Program-made: the position numbers and the translations under genes
Origin: Drechslerella dactyloides
Taxonomy: Eukaryota > Ascomycota > Orbiliomycetes > Orbiliales > Orbiliaceae
DNA: 64,000 nucleotides
Assembly (NCBI GenBank): GCA_020064725.1
Contig: JAGTWJ010000019.1
Location: forward strand, 3,906,001-3,970,000
Reading direction: 5' to 3'
Notes under the pieces: model-generated
The model's database searches: none
The model's input: only the letters and a program-made list of their open reading frames with translations
Told to the model about the DNA's origin: nothing
Shown: in pieces, positions 47,593 to 59,683 of the stretch
Layout: every line of letters starts with the position of its first letter
Position numbering within the stretch: the first letter of the stretch is position 1

Positions 47593-50500
47593 CTTAGCAG
47601 GTTGACCTAACCGACGAGCTGGAAAGCTGGAAGGTTCTGGAGGAAGCCAGTGGAGAAGAGGAGGTTGAAGGGAGGAAGCTTACAGAATCTAGTGTCGAAG
47701 GCTAGTAAATGGATCAAAATACGTCCAGGGCTCGCTTGCTACAGTGTAGTGATCGGTAAGGTGAAGCAGATGCCTGGGTGATTGAGATGGTTTGAGCAGT
47801 TGCGAGGGCGGGATGCAAGGTGTACCACCGCCGGCTCGAAACCTCCAGCAAACAGAACCCCACCGAACAACGACCGACAGCAACAACCGGCGGCACCCAG
47901 AGCGAAGGAGAAGGACTGCCGTCGGGCGTTACGGGAGCATCAGTGTGTTTTTGGACCTGTCTGCGGTTAGATGTCGAGGAGAACGAGAAGAGTCAAAGAG
48001 ATGTTTCGTTTGCGCGGCGTCGAGTTGTCCTGCCAGGGCTACCGAAGGATCCCCTCCGAACGGACGGGACACGATAGTATTCTGAATAAGGCCGCGAGGA
48101 TCCAGCCAGCGGCAGCCAACGAACGGCCTTTGATGCAACCCGGCGGGCAAGGCTCGCAGTTGTTCAGGCGTGGGATCGCAGGCAAGAAATCCGGTTCGAG
48201 GCGGCAGGGGAGTGGAGAATACCGAGCGGCGAATGCTACTCTTATATCGAATCAAGGCACCTGCTGCTGGTGAATAGGAAGATGCAGAGCAGCTAGCGTG
48301 AGAAATAAATGTATCGACTAGAGAAGAGATCGGAACACCTTCTCGCGGACGCTAGAAGAGTGCAAAACAATATCAAGGGGCACGGCTACGTGGATGTCTA
48401 GACGCAGAGCAGGTGTTCCGAAAACGCGGGGCTCACGAGAGATGATGAATCCAGGTCTGGATACATGGACTAATCTCTGAATACTAGTAGCCTTCGAACT
48501 GATGGTGGTGCGGTGGTGGGGCAAAGCTGGCCATCCTGACCCGATGCCACCGCAAACTCCCGAAGCCCCTCAGCAGATACGCCGGAGTAGCGTTAATCTT
48601 ATTTATGATTCGAGCAAACCGACGGCTATTGTTCGAGGATGATAGGTCTCGAGTTAAGTTCAGCTCGACGTTGGTGCTCTGGCCGGATTGATATATCCTG
48701 GCTAGAGCTTATCGCCCCAAATCTGAGAATGAAGGCAACCGCCGCCAGTACCAAACGTTGCAGACTACGGTATTACCCGTTAATCTAGCGCGCGCGGTCA
48801 CGACCATATTTTCAGGTACCTGTTGCCGATGTGATATAGATCGAGTGCCGACGTTTCGACGAGTGAGTAATATACCTATCGCCGAATATGGATCCGTAGA
48901 CTCTTTTCGCTGTGGCGCTATGACTAACCGCAGCCGAATCCGTTTTCGAAATCTTACTGGCCCAGCGGCAGCCGTGAGATATAACATTCAATCGTCTTTT
49001 GTAGCTGAGCCAGCAAGTACTGTACTTCCTGATACGTATCTACAGACAGGATCTCTCTGGAAGACATCGCTGCAGAGTATTAATATGCATGCGCACAGCG
49101 AGTTCGCGAGAAGTCAGTTTTCGAGGCAACACCTAGCATCCAAAGAGCATTGAAAGCTTTGTGAATATTAGCTCCCAAAGTTTCAAAGTTTATCTTGGGT
49201 AGTAGCTTACTCTGTGTATACCTGGGTGGGTACTTTCAATACCACTAGCCACTGAAAACCAATATCTGTGCAGCTATCCTGACTCTGATTTGTATTCCAG
49301 CGAATGCATCAATTCAATGTTTGCTCAATGTATAAAAGGCAGTCGCGGCTGCAGTCTCTGGTCGACACAATTGCACAACTATCGATCCTAAAAGGGCAGC
49401 TAACGTCGTCGTCGCTCCATACGTATACTAGCTTTGCTTTTCGATCGATCGATCGATCCCAGTCCGTTGGTTCGTTCAGTTACACAAAAAAGGTATCCAT
49501 GCCAAGCGATTTTTTGTCCTGTCCATGGCCAGCAGGCCCTTATCTTGCATGTGCGCTGCCAGTCATTTGCTAGCTGTACTCTACGTATACACGTATATAC
49601 TGTAGATGTAACCTGTGCTAGTTTAGCCACGCAATCGATTGTAATTGCGAAAAATTCAAGACCCGCCATCTAGCCCTGGAGATTTTCTTATGGATAAATA
49701 TCTTCTATGAAACGTAGTCAGAAGGGGTTATGGATCTCGCAGTCTATATATTCCAAATAGTTGAACCGTTGTAGTCTCGTGTGTCCAACCAACCTACAAT
49801 CGTGAATAGGTCTATACTAGATACCACTGCACGATTTAAAGTGTCCAGTCTTCAACTACGAATTGTCTTAATTCGTCGAGCCTTGTTCCTACGTATTAGT
49901 TTCGAGGACCGACTTATAATAAGACTAGTCGACTGTGAACCCCGAGACTAACTGTGAACCATTGCCAACGGACACGATTCGGGAAAAGTGCGGCTCTGCG
50001 GTCTGTGTTTCGTACTCTCCAATTTGCTTTGCACACCACCACTCACAAAATACTTCCTGCCGACTCGAGCACCAGGCTCTTCGCGGTGTGCGAATTGGCA
50101 GGCGCCAATTCCTCGAATATTTTCAAAATGTTTAGTATTCAAATCGCCGCTGTCTCGTCTCGCGACTACCGGTTTTACGTGCATGATCGACCGCGACCAA
50201 GGTGCTGAGAGGAGATTTCGATTGGACTGTCGAAGAATGGCCTGCTTGCAATGTGCACATCCATGTGCACATCACCAACCGGAGCCCGAGGAGAACTGTG
50301 CAAACGCAAGAAAGGCGCATTAGCGGTTGAAATCTTATATTTTGCCTCTGGAGCTCTCTCTGCAGATCTGGTCCATGCAATGTTTACAAACATTAACGAC
50401 TTAAATCGGTGATCGTGCTTCAAGCTTCGCTTCGACTTTCGAGCGTCTTGCAGCTGCATCGACATTGCATATGGCGGCACACATCGTGCGGGTGGTCAGG

Positions 50501-51804
50501 CGGCAGCAGCTCATAGATCCGGGTTCGCCAGCCAATTAATTATCGCAAGAAACGGCGACATCCACACGGGAAACCGCAGTCCTGGCCTGTCGAATTGAGC
50601 CTGCATAAACTCTCTTACTGGTTTCGCTCTAGTTTCTCCGTTGACGATTACTCACGTCAACAGCGGGACGACTCCAATTCTCTACTATTGGCCAAATCGG
50701 ACATCAGCACCTATTGTTGTTCACCCCTCGTCGACGTCCCGTTTCATTAAAAACTAAATTTTTGACAATCCAAAGCGTTTCTTACCTCTTCCAACAGCGA
50801 TAGATCCTTGCCCGTAATACCGTCATCGAGATCGAACGCTCAAGATGGAGACGACGCGAATCGATGCGGCTGAATCCAACCGACCAACAAGATATTACAG
50901 ATACTCGCATTGCAGGTTCCGCAAAACAAGCAGGCGAACGTTGCACACCGATGCCGCAGACCCAGCCTTCCGAGCCCTGTTCCTTTTCGTTTCGTCAAGC
51001 GTGGGCCACGGCCAATCGTTATTGCGCAGGTGATATTAGGACCTGCCTGTTATATTACTAGCATGTTGACAGCCTTGCGCTTGAGCGGTCGAGCCGTGTC
51101 CCCAATTCCAATTCTGAGGTTCGAGTTCCGACGGCTCGTGTCAATATATTTATTACCCACGTCGGCCCTGTCTGTCCGTCCGCAATGTCTTTCTTTCGTG
51201 GGCTTCCCACATGTCGACATCTGCACGGCCTGCATTAGCGGTAGCTAAATTCGACAGCGGACCACCATCGCCGACGGTGGCGCTATACCAAGTATTTCCC
51301 TGCTATATTTACCGTCTCGGCGCTGTCTTCGATTCTCCACACCTCCAAATATAAAGCTGCACCTGATAAGCATTCGATCCCCTGCCCGCACAAATTTATT
51401 TTATCACCAGCGCTACTACTTTATTCCTTCTTCGCCCTTTTCAGAAACGAATAATTCTTCAGCTGGCGACTCAGGATTCAACGGACTTATTCTTCCATAG
51501 CGACAAGCCACGAACGGGGTTTGAATTTTTGTTCTGGAAAACATCGCAACTGCGACAGATATCGATTAAGTGCAGTTTCAGGAATAAAACAGGGAGCTCT
51601 CGAATCGATGCATGCGCATAAAGGAGGGATTGCCTAGGTATCTTGGCACCTACTACGATATATTGACGATACTACGACACTCTCCGACATTATTCTCCCT
51701 TGTCAGCAAAATAATATATTATATGGCCGAACAATCCTAATCCAGTCAGTCAGTCGCCGTACGTAACACAAACCGACGCGAGCGACGTCGAACGTCGACC
51801 GACA
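47593..51804. other. 4.2-kb divergent intergenic region without a recognised gene
   Basis: The spacer lies between two divergent genes of unknown function. Short frames (47792-48273, 49304-49573, 50845-51248) show no domain or conserved splicing. A GATC microsatellite is at 49441-49458. A good TATA sequence (TATAAAAGGC at 49331) stands on the + strand far from any recognised start. Confidence 0.45.
49441..49458. repeat. CGAT/GATC microsatellite
   Basis: Four tandem copies of the palindromic tetramer in the long spacer. Confidence 0.75.
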
Positions 51805-53144
51805 ATGAGCCGTCTCGCAATGGCCTGCACAAGCTCGCCCCTCCGCCTCATCACCATCCTCCTCTCGATCTCTCTCCTCAGCACGCCGCTGGCCGCCCAG
51901 GAATCTACACTCAACGAATACATAGACATCAATTGTGCGGATACAGCGCTGAGGTCGCGGCAGGTCGGGACGCCGGACGGGGTATGCCAGCCGATCAACA
52001 CGAGGAATACGACGGCGGTGGCAATCGGGTCGTTGGGGCATGGATGCACAAGTAAGAGACCGATCTAGACCCATTGATCTTTTCTAGCCTCCTGCGATCG
52101 AGGCTGGGTGTTGCATTCCATTTCGAAGTGATTCCATCGATGAATGGGATTGTACGGCTGTCGCATTGAAATCCCATGCACCAGCCCCATAACGACGCTG
52201 GTGCATATATGCGTACAGACCCTTGTACATGCACATGCTCACTCGAGCTCAGATGACGGGATGAGCGCTGTATATGTATCAACGTATAGAGACGTGGGGC
52301 GGCGGTATACGTATATCGTGGTTGCAGTTGTATTCATGAGCGCTGAATGGGAAAAAAGAAGAAGACAAGCATATGATGACTGACGTGGATTTATATCTCT
52401 CCAGTAACCGCCTACACCGACCAATTCTGCTCCGAGGACGCGACGGCAGTCTTCGAAGGCAACTGCGTCTCCATCGGCGCCTTCTTCGCCTCCTTCTCCG
52501 TCGACGGCTGCACCGCCAACCCACCAACCAGCGTCTCCACCCGCATCGTCCCACTATCGATATCCTCCACCCGCCGCCCTCCCTCCGGCACGTCCCCTGC
52601 TGGCGGCGGCTCGTCCGTCGGAGACACACCCGCCGATTCAACCGGCACCGGCACCGGTAATCTATCTCCCGCAGCGTCGAATTCGTCCGGCCTGTCGAAC
52701 GGCGCGGTAGCGGGAATCGCAGTCGGCTGTACGCTCATCGGGATCATCCTCATCGCCGCCATCGTCTGGGTGTTCGTGATCCGCCGGCGACGCGCAAGCC
52801 TACCGCCCGTACCGCCGGACGAGCGCGCGGACGACGAGCCGCCCAAAAAACCCTTCTGGTTCTTCGGCAGGTCGCGACAGCCGTCGTATGCGAATTTCCC
52901 ACCGCCGCCCGCCGAGCTGTCCGGCTCGTACCCGAACGGCGGCGGCGCTGGTCCTGGATTTGCGAATCCGGTGTTCGAGCTCGCTGGCGGCGACGAGGTG
53001 CCCGAGCTGGCGGCGGCGCCGGGTAGTCCGATGGAATTGAAGGCGCACGTGCCGATGTCCGAGGTGCAGGTCGTACCGCTGCTGTCGCAGCACCCGCAAC
53101 GGCAGTCGGTTTACGAGACGAACGCGATAAGTCCGGCTACGTGA
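51805..53144 (+). CDS. Small type I plasma-membrane protein, Cys-containing ectodomain
   Basis: Two exons (51805-52051, 52405-53144) give 328 residues. Residues 1-31 form a signal peptide with cleavage likely after PLAA. The ectodomain (about 32-120) has six cysteines (three before the intron junction, three after) and two N-glycosylation sequons (NTT, NSS); then a Ser/Thr/Gly-rich stalk, one transmembrane helix at about 183-207 (GAVAGIAVGCTLIGIILIAAIVWVFV), a RRRR stop-transfer and a Pro-rich cytosolic tail. This is the plan of fungal cell-wall sensors and receptors (Wsc/Mid2-like), but the ectodomain matches neither family that I know. The single intron is 353 nt, long for this genome; the joined frame closes and the Cys spacing continues across it. 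Function unknown. Confidence 0.75.
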
Positions 53145-53777
53145 TGATTTAGTAATGTTTGAGTTTTGTATTTGTATATATTGTGGAGCATATTGGCGGA
53201 TAGATACACCGTATTTGATGTCATTTGGCAGTTTAGTTTTGTAATTGATCGATTGCAAAACATGAAGATATGAACTGGGCACCGTATACCCGTATAAACT
53301 TTTCTCTAACTCTGTGTATCTTTCCTGCAGCCTGTGTAAATATATGTCACGGGTCTACACTATGTAAATTAATTCTCTACACATCCACCGGTTACACTAC
53401 TGTGGGAGACGCAACAATACCGCTGTCACGTTGTTTCTCTGCTGAGAGGTTAATACAGAATATATATACGATAATTTATCTGAGAGTAGCCTCCATCAAT
53501 ATCGCGCTGCCATTGCAAGCGCAATATATTTCTACTGGGAGACCAGTGTACAGCATACTATATGCAGGTGTTTGACGGAATCGTAGTACACAAATAATCC
53601 CTCAAGCATCGATAGCGTGGATACAATGTATTATTGATAGTTCATGGATGGACAGATTGTGACACAGCCATCTGTGTCCACTGGCACCGCAAGGTATGTG
53701 GCGTCATATTAATATGGTGTAGGTACGGGGAAAAGTTTGCGGTATATATACCTGTAAACGGCCATAGAACCTCAACT
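53145..53777. other. 3' flank of the membrane-protein gene
   Basis: AT-rich sequence with no gene; probably 3' UTR and terminator followed by spacer up to the inverted-repeat element at 53778. Confidence 0.45.
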
Positions 53778-53974
53778 CAGAACCGGTGGCCGAGTGGTTA
53801 TAACCTACAACCACACAGCGACACCGCGACAGTGACCTCCGCTCGCCTATACCATCGGGGAACAACGGGCGGCATGAGTCCGGCGGCACACACGACAGCC
53901 TGGCCACCTGGCCCCCGGGGGGGTCTGAGTAGTGGACCAGGCCCAATTCCGAGACCACGGAGTCACCGGTTCTG
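53778..53974 (+). repeat. 197-bp structured element bounded by 11-bp perfect inverted repeats
   Basis: CAGAACCGGTG (53778-53788) and CACCGGTTCTG (53964-53974) are perfect reverse complements. Inside, TGGCCGAGTGG at 53787-53797 fits the tRNA/Pol III A-box consensus, GGTTATAACC is a palindrome, and CCTGGCCAC...GTGGACCAGG forms a second hairpin around a GC-rich loop. Eight T residues follow at 53980, as in a Pol III terminator. The interior is GC-rich while its flanks are AT-rich. It could be a tRNA-derived SINE head, a MITE, or a structured non-coding RNA; I cannot fold it into a normal tRNA. Confidence 0.45.
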
Positions 53975-54032
53975 GGGAGTTTTTTTTGTATTTTTTTTTA
54001 TTGTTGGCTCGGGGCTCGGGGGTCCTTCGGGC

Positions 54033-54135
54033 GTCGATACCGTCGGTTCGAGTCACGATGCTTCCTTCTCAATCTAAATTTTTTTTTGGCTTGGGAGTTG
54101 CTGCGTCGTTGACACCGATGGTTCGAATCGTGATG
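54033..54135 (+). repeat. Two tandem B-box-like units separated by a T-run
   Basis: GTCGATACCGTCGGTTCGAGTC-type sequence at 54033-54060 recurs about 72 bp later at 54105-54135 with mostly transition differences. Each unit carries the B-box-like word GGTTCGA(G/A)TC (54045 and 54120) and a T-run of at least eight lies before each. They may be tails of the neighbouring element. Confidence 0.4.
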
Positions 54136-55625
54136 ATGCCCTCTGGAGAATATTTATAGCCCACACTATTACGCACACCGCACCTGACAGCTCTACCTAG
54201 CTCTAAACCGGACACTACAATCACAGCATCCTTTCGATGAAACCAAACAAATATCAATCCATCACATACACCAAAATCGGACGCTCCACGAACGATATAT
54301 CCATCGACCAACCAACCAATCTAGCCCGGGATGAGACGCATATATACCTACCCACCACAGATATATCTCTACCGAAAATGCGTTGAAAATGTTGCACTTT
54401 CAAACACGGCAATCCGACGCCCAGCCAGCTCGCACCGTCGCGACACCCTCCCGCGCCGCTAACGGCTACCCGGTACCCAACGCCCACCACGCGTCCGATC
54501 ATGCCAGATAAGCCTGCCATCCGCAAATTCAAGCTTCCGCTCCCGAGCTGCCGAGCTCCCACCAAGTATAATTAGTACCAAGTTCTCAGCCGACGTACCC
54601 GCAGTGTATTACCTGTCTACAGCTAGCCGCACGCATGATGGAACACCACCCGACCAAGGCTACTCGATGCCGAGCCTCTCAATTCAGTAAGTATATTCAA
54701 ATTTCGAACCGTAACTGTATTGCAAAGTTGCGTACAGTAGTAATATCTACATCTCGAGCATGCAATATAGGCTATAGAGCACGCGGACTTAAGGGTGCCA
54801 AAGCTACAACTCGGCATGACGTATCCGTGCATCGCGCAATGGCTATATTGCATATAATATAAGCTATCAAGCAACCCTCACCCCTATAGAACGAGCCCAA
54901 TATACCACACCGGATACACAATATCATTCAATTTCGCCCGCCGCCGCACTTCACTTAAACCTCTAATCCTAAAGATAGAACAAATAGAGTGGAAGGAAGT
55001 GAGAAAAAGTCTGATATATGTGATATCCCACAATCCTCCCTCGCCAGCTACCCTATCAAAACATCGCCCAATTCTCGAGACCAGACATCGCCCGAGCCGA
55101 GCAGCGCAGCGCAGTATGACGGAAAAAAAGCGACCGCAAATGTAAAAATGAAAAAGAGGGAAAAAAAAGAAAACCCCAAGATGTAGAAAAGTGGAAAAAA
55201 AGGAAGTAATGTATGTACACATCGTGATCGGTATAATAGCTGGTAAAAAAAAAGGACAAAAAGGAAGAGGGGTGCGAAGAAGAAAAAAGGGTCTCGAGCA
55301 GAAGAAGAGGATGCGAACAAAAAGATGCCTGCACGGCTCTGGCGAAATAAATAAGCAAGAAAAGAACTCCAATAGAAACAATCAGAAATTGTACACCATG
55401 CTACAGTAGTGCGTGCAGTGCGTAAAATCCGTGGGTGCGTCATTAAGATCCGATCTGCATGCGAGGCCGCCGATGGGAGGCACGGTGACAAGTCCGCCGC
55501 CATCCGATGCATGCTGTTGAAAAAGCCAAGCAGTAGTATAGTAGTAATGCTCAAAAAGTACTTATATATAACCAAAACCAAAATCAACATCTAAAAAGCA
55601 GGGCGAGCGGGCGGCGAGCAGGACT
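54136..55625. other. Intergenic region 3' of the GT15 gene
   Basis: No gene is supported. The stretch at 54880-55570 is purine-rich on the + strand (pyrimidine-rich on the GT15 sense strand) and is probably GT15 3' flank. Confidence 0.45.
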
Positions 55626-57518
55626 TTACTCCTGGATCCAGCCGCCCGCGACGGCGACCCACTCGGGTGTGCAGCTGCCCTCCTTGCCTTCCACCTCCTC
55701 GATGTCGGTGTCGCACTTGCAGTGGCAGCCGACACCGTTGTGTTTCGGTGTGTCGTAGCTCGCCCAGTAGGCGTCATCCTGCTTGGCGATCCTCTTGTTC
55801 CGCCGCTCGTCTTCAGGATGGTAGAACGGCTCGCGCTTAAGCTGCTTGCCCGGCGCGTTGGCCGGGCAGTGCTGGATGGTGGTATGGCGGTAGCCAAAGT
55901 CGCGGAAGTAGTGGACGTCTTTGGTATCGAGCAGCGCACCGGCTGCTAATGAGTGCACTGGCGCATCGCCCCACTATAAAATGAATTAGCTCTGAAGTCT
56001 GCAAAATATATGTTCGTCTCTCGACTCACCCGCTCTGCCCAGAAACCTCCCGATCTATCCATCATCTGGAAAAAGTCTTCGTACGCCTTGCTCCGGAAGA
56101 AATCCAGTCGCGCGATCTCAAAATTACTCCAGAAGTGGCACATGCTGCAAACCATCCGATTAGCACTCTGCTGTACTCGAAAACCATATTCGCGTGATAA
56201 CTAACTTGTATTTTTCGCCCTCCATGGTCTCCCCGTCAATGTCGGGTAACCGCTTGGCCGGCTGAGATTTCCGCACATCCTCCGGAAGATCAGTCGGCTC
56301 TTCCACCTTTGGTGGCTCGGGCCGGTCCGCGAACATATTCCACAGGCCGGTTGACGGCAGCTTGTTTATACGCTTGTACGCCGAGGCGTATCTGAACAGA
56401 TTCGGCACCGTTTCCCGGAGTTCCTTGACAGCAATCGTGAAGCCATATGTCTTGTTGTTCCGTTCCATGTGCATGAATGGATCGCTGTAGATGGGTCAGC
56501 TCAAAATTCCACTTGGGCAGCGTTTGGGATATGTAGACGTACTAGGTGATGTCGCAAAAGTACTTGATATCCGGCTCCAACCGCCAGTACCACTTGTACT
56601 TGTCGAGGAGTGGGTGCTTGTAGAAGAATCTGGCCACAGAGTCAATATTAGCTCGTTAAAGTTCCAACAACAAGCCGGATGGAGCTTTCGAGCTTAGGGG
56701 AGCTTACCCGGAGTAGAACCGACACATATGATGGTAACTCTCCATACCACCGTACATGATGACTCGATCTCCCTGCTTCGCGATCGCCTCCTTGGCGTCC
56801 TCATGGTTCGCCCAGTCGGGGAACCCCCACATGCTTTTGTCTATCTGTCCAAACTCAATGTTCGAGCTCGCATACTTCTTCACGGTCGCCTTGAAGGTCT
56901 CGTTGAACTCGCCGTCGTTCAGGAAGACGTAGGGGTAATGGAACCAGTGGTTGAAGTGGCGCTCTATCGACTTCATGGACTGGATGACGCCGTCCAGCTC
57001 CTTGTTCCGGGCCAGGACGACAAACGCCGCGCTCGCTCTCGGGCCTTCTGTCGCGGGCTCCAGGCAGCCGGTCACGAACGGCTTGTCGTACGTCTCGTTG
57101 ATTTTTCTGATCGCATCCGGCATGGTTATTAGCTCCCGCTAGGCTGGCTTACTCGTGCGTTATAGCGTCTTTTTTTCGCGCACGACGCGTTGTCGCGATG
57201 AAGTTATATATTACGAACGGCTTCGGGTCGGGAAGGGAAGAAAGAAAAAAAAACTCACAATATCCCAGGTTCTCGATTGACAATGTTTGCGACGACGGCC
57301 CCGGGGGAGTCGGAGTGGCTCAGGATCATGAGCAGGATGACGACGAGGATCAGGACGGGAAAGGCCACGACGATGGCGAGCGGTATTGTTATCGTGGAGC
57401 CGACATTGAGGCGCACTCGTTTCGCGAGGAAGCCTTTGCCGTATGGCTGGAGATGGCGAAAGGGGAAGCTGTCGAGGAACGGCGATCTCCTCCGGCCCAT
57501 GAGGTTGTCGACGGCCAT
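55626..57518 (-). CDS. GT15 family alpha-1,2-mannosyltransferase (Kre2/Ktr type)
   Basis: Six exons (57259-57518, 56708-57106, 56543-56629, 56206-56484, 56030-56144, 55626-55973) give 495 residues. It is a type II Golgi protein: a short basic cytosolic tail, one membrane anchor (about 44-66, TITIPLAIVVAFPVLILVVILLMI), a stem, then the GT15 catalytic domain with AAFVVLARNKEL, HYPYVFLNDGEFN, MYGGMESYHHMCRFYSG, YKWYWRLEPDIKYFCDITYDPF, the CHFWSNFEI motif that holds the proposed catalytic Glu, and RDFGYRHTTIQHCP. It adds alpha-1,2-mannose to N- and O-glycans with GDP-mannose and Mn2+. The exon 1-2 junction was decided by phase: only the CAG at 57107-57109, with a GCTAAT branch, keeps the frame (GIL-KINETYDKP). 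Which Kre2/Ktr paralogue it is cannot be told. Confidence 0.93.
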
Positions 57519-59065
57519 GATGGCGGCGGCGACTGCTGCTTCAGCGGTCGACCGATGGGCGGGATCGATCGCAGGCCGAGATGGTTAGGGGGCGGCGGGA
57601 AAGATAAGCAGTCGACGGGCACAGAACTGCCCCAGAGGGCCGAATCTGCTATACTGTTGGAGGGTCCACGGCTGGCTGTTGGCGAGCTGGTCGGGTTCGG
57701 GATGGACGGGAAGGGCGACCCTGAATGACGGGAGCTGCCAATGCACAGCTGGCTGACGGGGGTTGGTGGTGGTGGTTGTTGGAAGAGGACGGAGGGAGGG
57801 AGTAAGGAGGGAGGTTCAGGAGCTGACGACGTGCTTGACCGGTTGATTGATTGCAAGATTGACTGACTGCAGTGCTGACTGACTGATTGATGGGAGGATG
57901 GAAGGATGGATTGGATTGGACGGGTGACCGATCGGGGCCTCGCGACGGACGGACGAGTTGGGATGGAATGGCGAGTTAGGGGCGACGGGGGCGGATGGAC
58001 GCGCAGACGACAGACAGCCAGACGAGACGGATGGACGGCTGGATGGACAGGGACGATGAATTGACGAAGGGGCCTCCGTTAAATGTCTTTCGGTCGATGG
58101 ATGGACGTTCGAGGTTGTGGTTTTGCGCAGGCGGTTCATTCCATCGCTCGCTCTCGTCTTGGGAAGCAGCGGTAGTCTGGTATGGATGGCAGCAGCCCTA
58201 ACTCGATGGAGTCTTGTATTTTATTTCACTCGACTCTGTTTTATTCTCTGCGTCGCGGGTTATTTCCGCCGCGGCAGAGGTTGCGACTGTAATATTTAAT
58301 TTCAGGGAGCCGAGAGCCCAGAGACGAGGGCAGCTGGTGGCCACGATAACAGCAGATGGAAGCGGGATAGCGTCGTCAACTTGTTCGAGAAGACCTGCAC
58401 CGAAGCAGGAGGCACAGCAGAGCAGGCAGGCAGGCCAATACAACGGGCTTCGGGCAGCTGGCCAGCCTGTCTACATCTCCATCTCCATCTCCATCTCCCA
58501 ACTGCAATCACCCGCCGGGTGCTCGCTCGGGCTCGTATTTCTGTCCCGGCTGGCTCTCCATCTCGGGCTGCTGTCACGTCGGCTGCCGTCGTCCAATTCG
58601 CTCGACACCTGCTCCTTCGGTCTGAAACATCCCTCCCAACCGCAGTTTTTGCACCCCGTCCGGACCCTGAAAAGGTTTTTTTCCATTCCTGCGCACTCTG
58701 AAACAGCCTGACTCGCTGCTCCGGGACAGGCGTCTACCACCATGTACGTTCGACGGAATTGATGGGATGCGAGTGTCTGTGACTGTGGATGCATGCTCCG
58801 CCCGCCTGACGAAGCACGGTACCTACATACACATGCACGCCTGCGCCCCGCGGTCCCGAATCCAATCGAAATCGAATCTCACGTCCTCGCGGTGGCGGCG
58901 GCGGAGGGCGAAAAATTACGGTCGCCTGGGAGCTAGCTGCTGCTGCTGCAGCATGCGCGAATGAGCCTGAAATTTAATATTGGCTCCGGTTAACTTTATG
59001 ATACGTGCCGGACCGCACAGCATCGCGTAATTACTCGCGCATTGCGTTTCGCACGTCCCCGATCG
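57519..59065. other. Divergent upstream region of GT15 and DUF4604 genes
   Basis: No gene is seen. The GT15 leader side has GGAT/GACTGACT simple repeats (57850-58080). A CCATCT hexamer repeat is at 58473-58498. Confidence 0.5.
58473..58498. repeat. CATCTC hexanucleotide repeat
   Basis: Four tandem copies of a six-base unit in the divergent spacer. Confidence 0.75.
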
Positions 59066-59683
59066 ATGGCCCACAAGAACCTCAGCTACGGTATGTCCTA
59101 TCGTGTATCACCTGATATCACAGCTACAGCTACATTCCAACGTATATCCTGGATAAAGACCGCCTGCTAACCCGCCGTCGATACCGCAGAGTCGCGGGAG
59201 CCGGCCTTCCTCCAGCGTCTGCGCGCCCAGGCCGCGGGTGTCCACCACGAACGCCCGCTCAACCGGCCGAAGAAGCAGCGGAACCCCGAAGACGACGAGG
59301 AAGACGAGCCCGTCTACGTCCTGGAGGACAACTCCACCCTCTCCGGCAAGGAATTCGAGGCTCTGAAAGACGAGACGGAAGCCAAGGCCAAGGCCGGAGA
59401 AGCGGACGATGCTCCGACCTCGGACGCGACGTCTATAAAACCTTCGGACGGCGACCAGAAGGGGAAAGAGAAGACGAAAGACGCGGTGCTCGAGGTAGGC
59501 GCGAAGGCGCAAAAGCGGAAGATCGGAAAGGTCATTGGCGCGGGAACCTCAGGCGATGAAGCGGACGGGAAGGGGGCAGATGATAAGAGAAGTAAGCAGG
59601 AGAAGGATGGGAAGGAGGAACCCCGTAAGACTAAGAAGCCGCGGCCGAAGCAGAAGGTCAAGCTCTCGTTTGGCGACGATTGA
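59066..59683 (+). CDS. DUF4604 protein
   Basis: Two exons (59066-59090, 59190-59683) give 172 residues. The start MAHKNLSY-ESREPAFLQRLRAQ is the DUF4604 signature (KNLSYE...PSFLRKLR), and the frame YVLEDNSTLSGKEFEAL follows. The rest is a highly charged, Lys-rich, disordered tail ending KQKVKLSFGDD. Family members occur across fungi and animals with no settled function; composition suggests a nuclear protein. The first coding exon has only eight complete codons, found by phase and by the GTATGT donor at 59091. Confidence 0.9.

Noticed and set aside
51121..51150. GGTTCGAGTTCC, a B-box-like word that could mark a tRNA gene
   Set aside because: No A-box at the right distance and no cloverleaf can be drawn around it.
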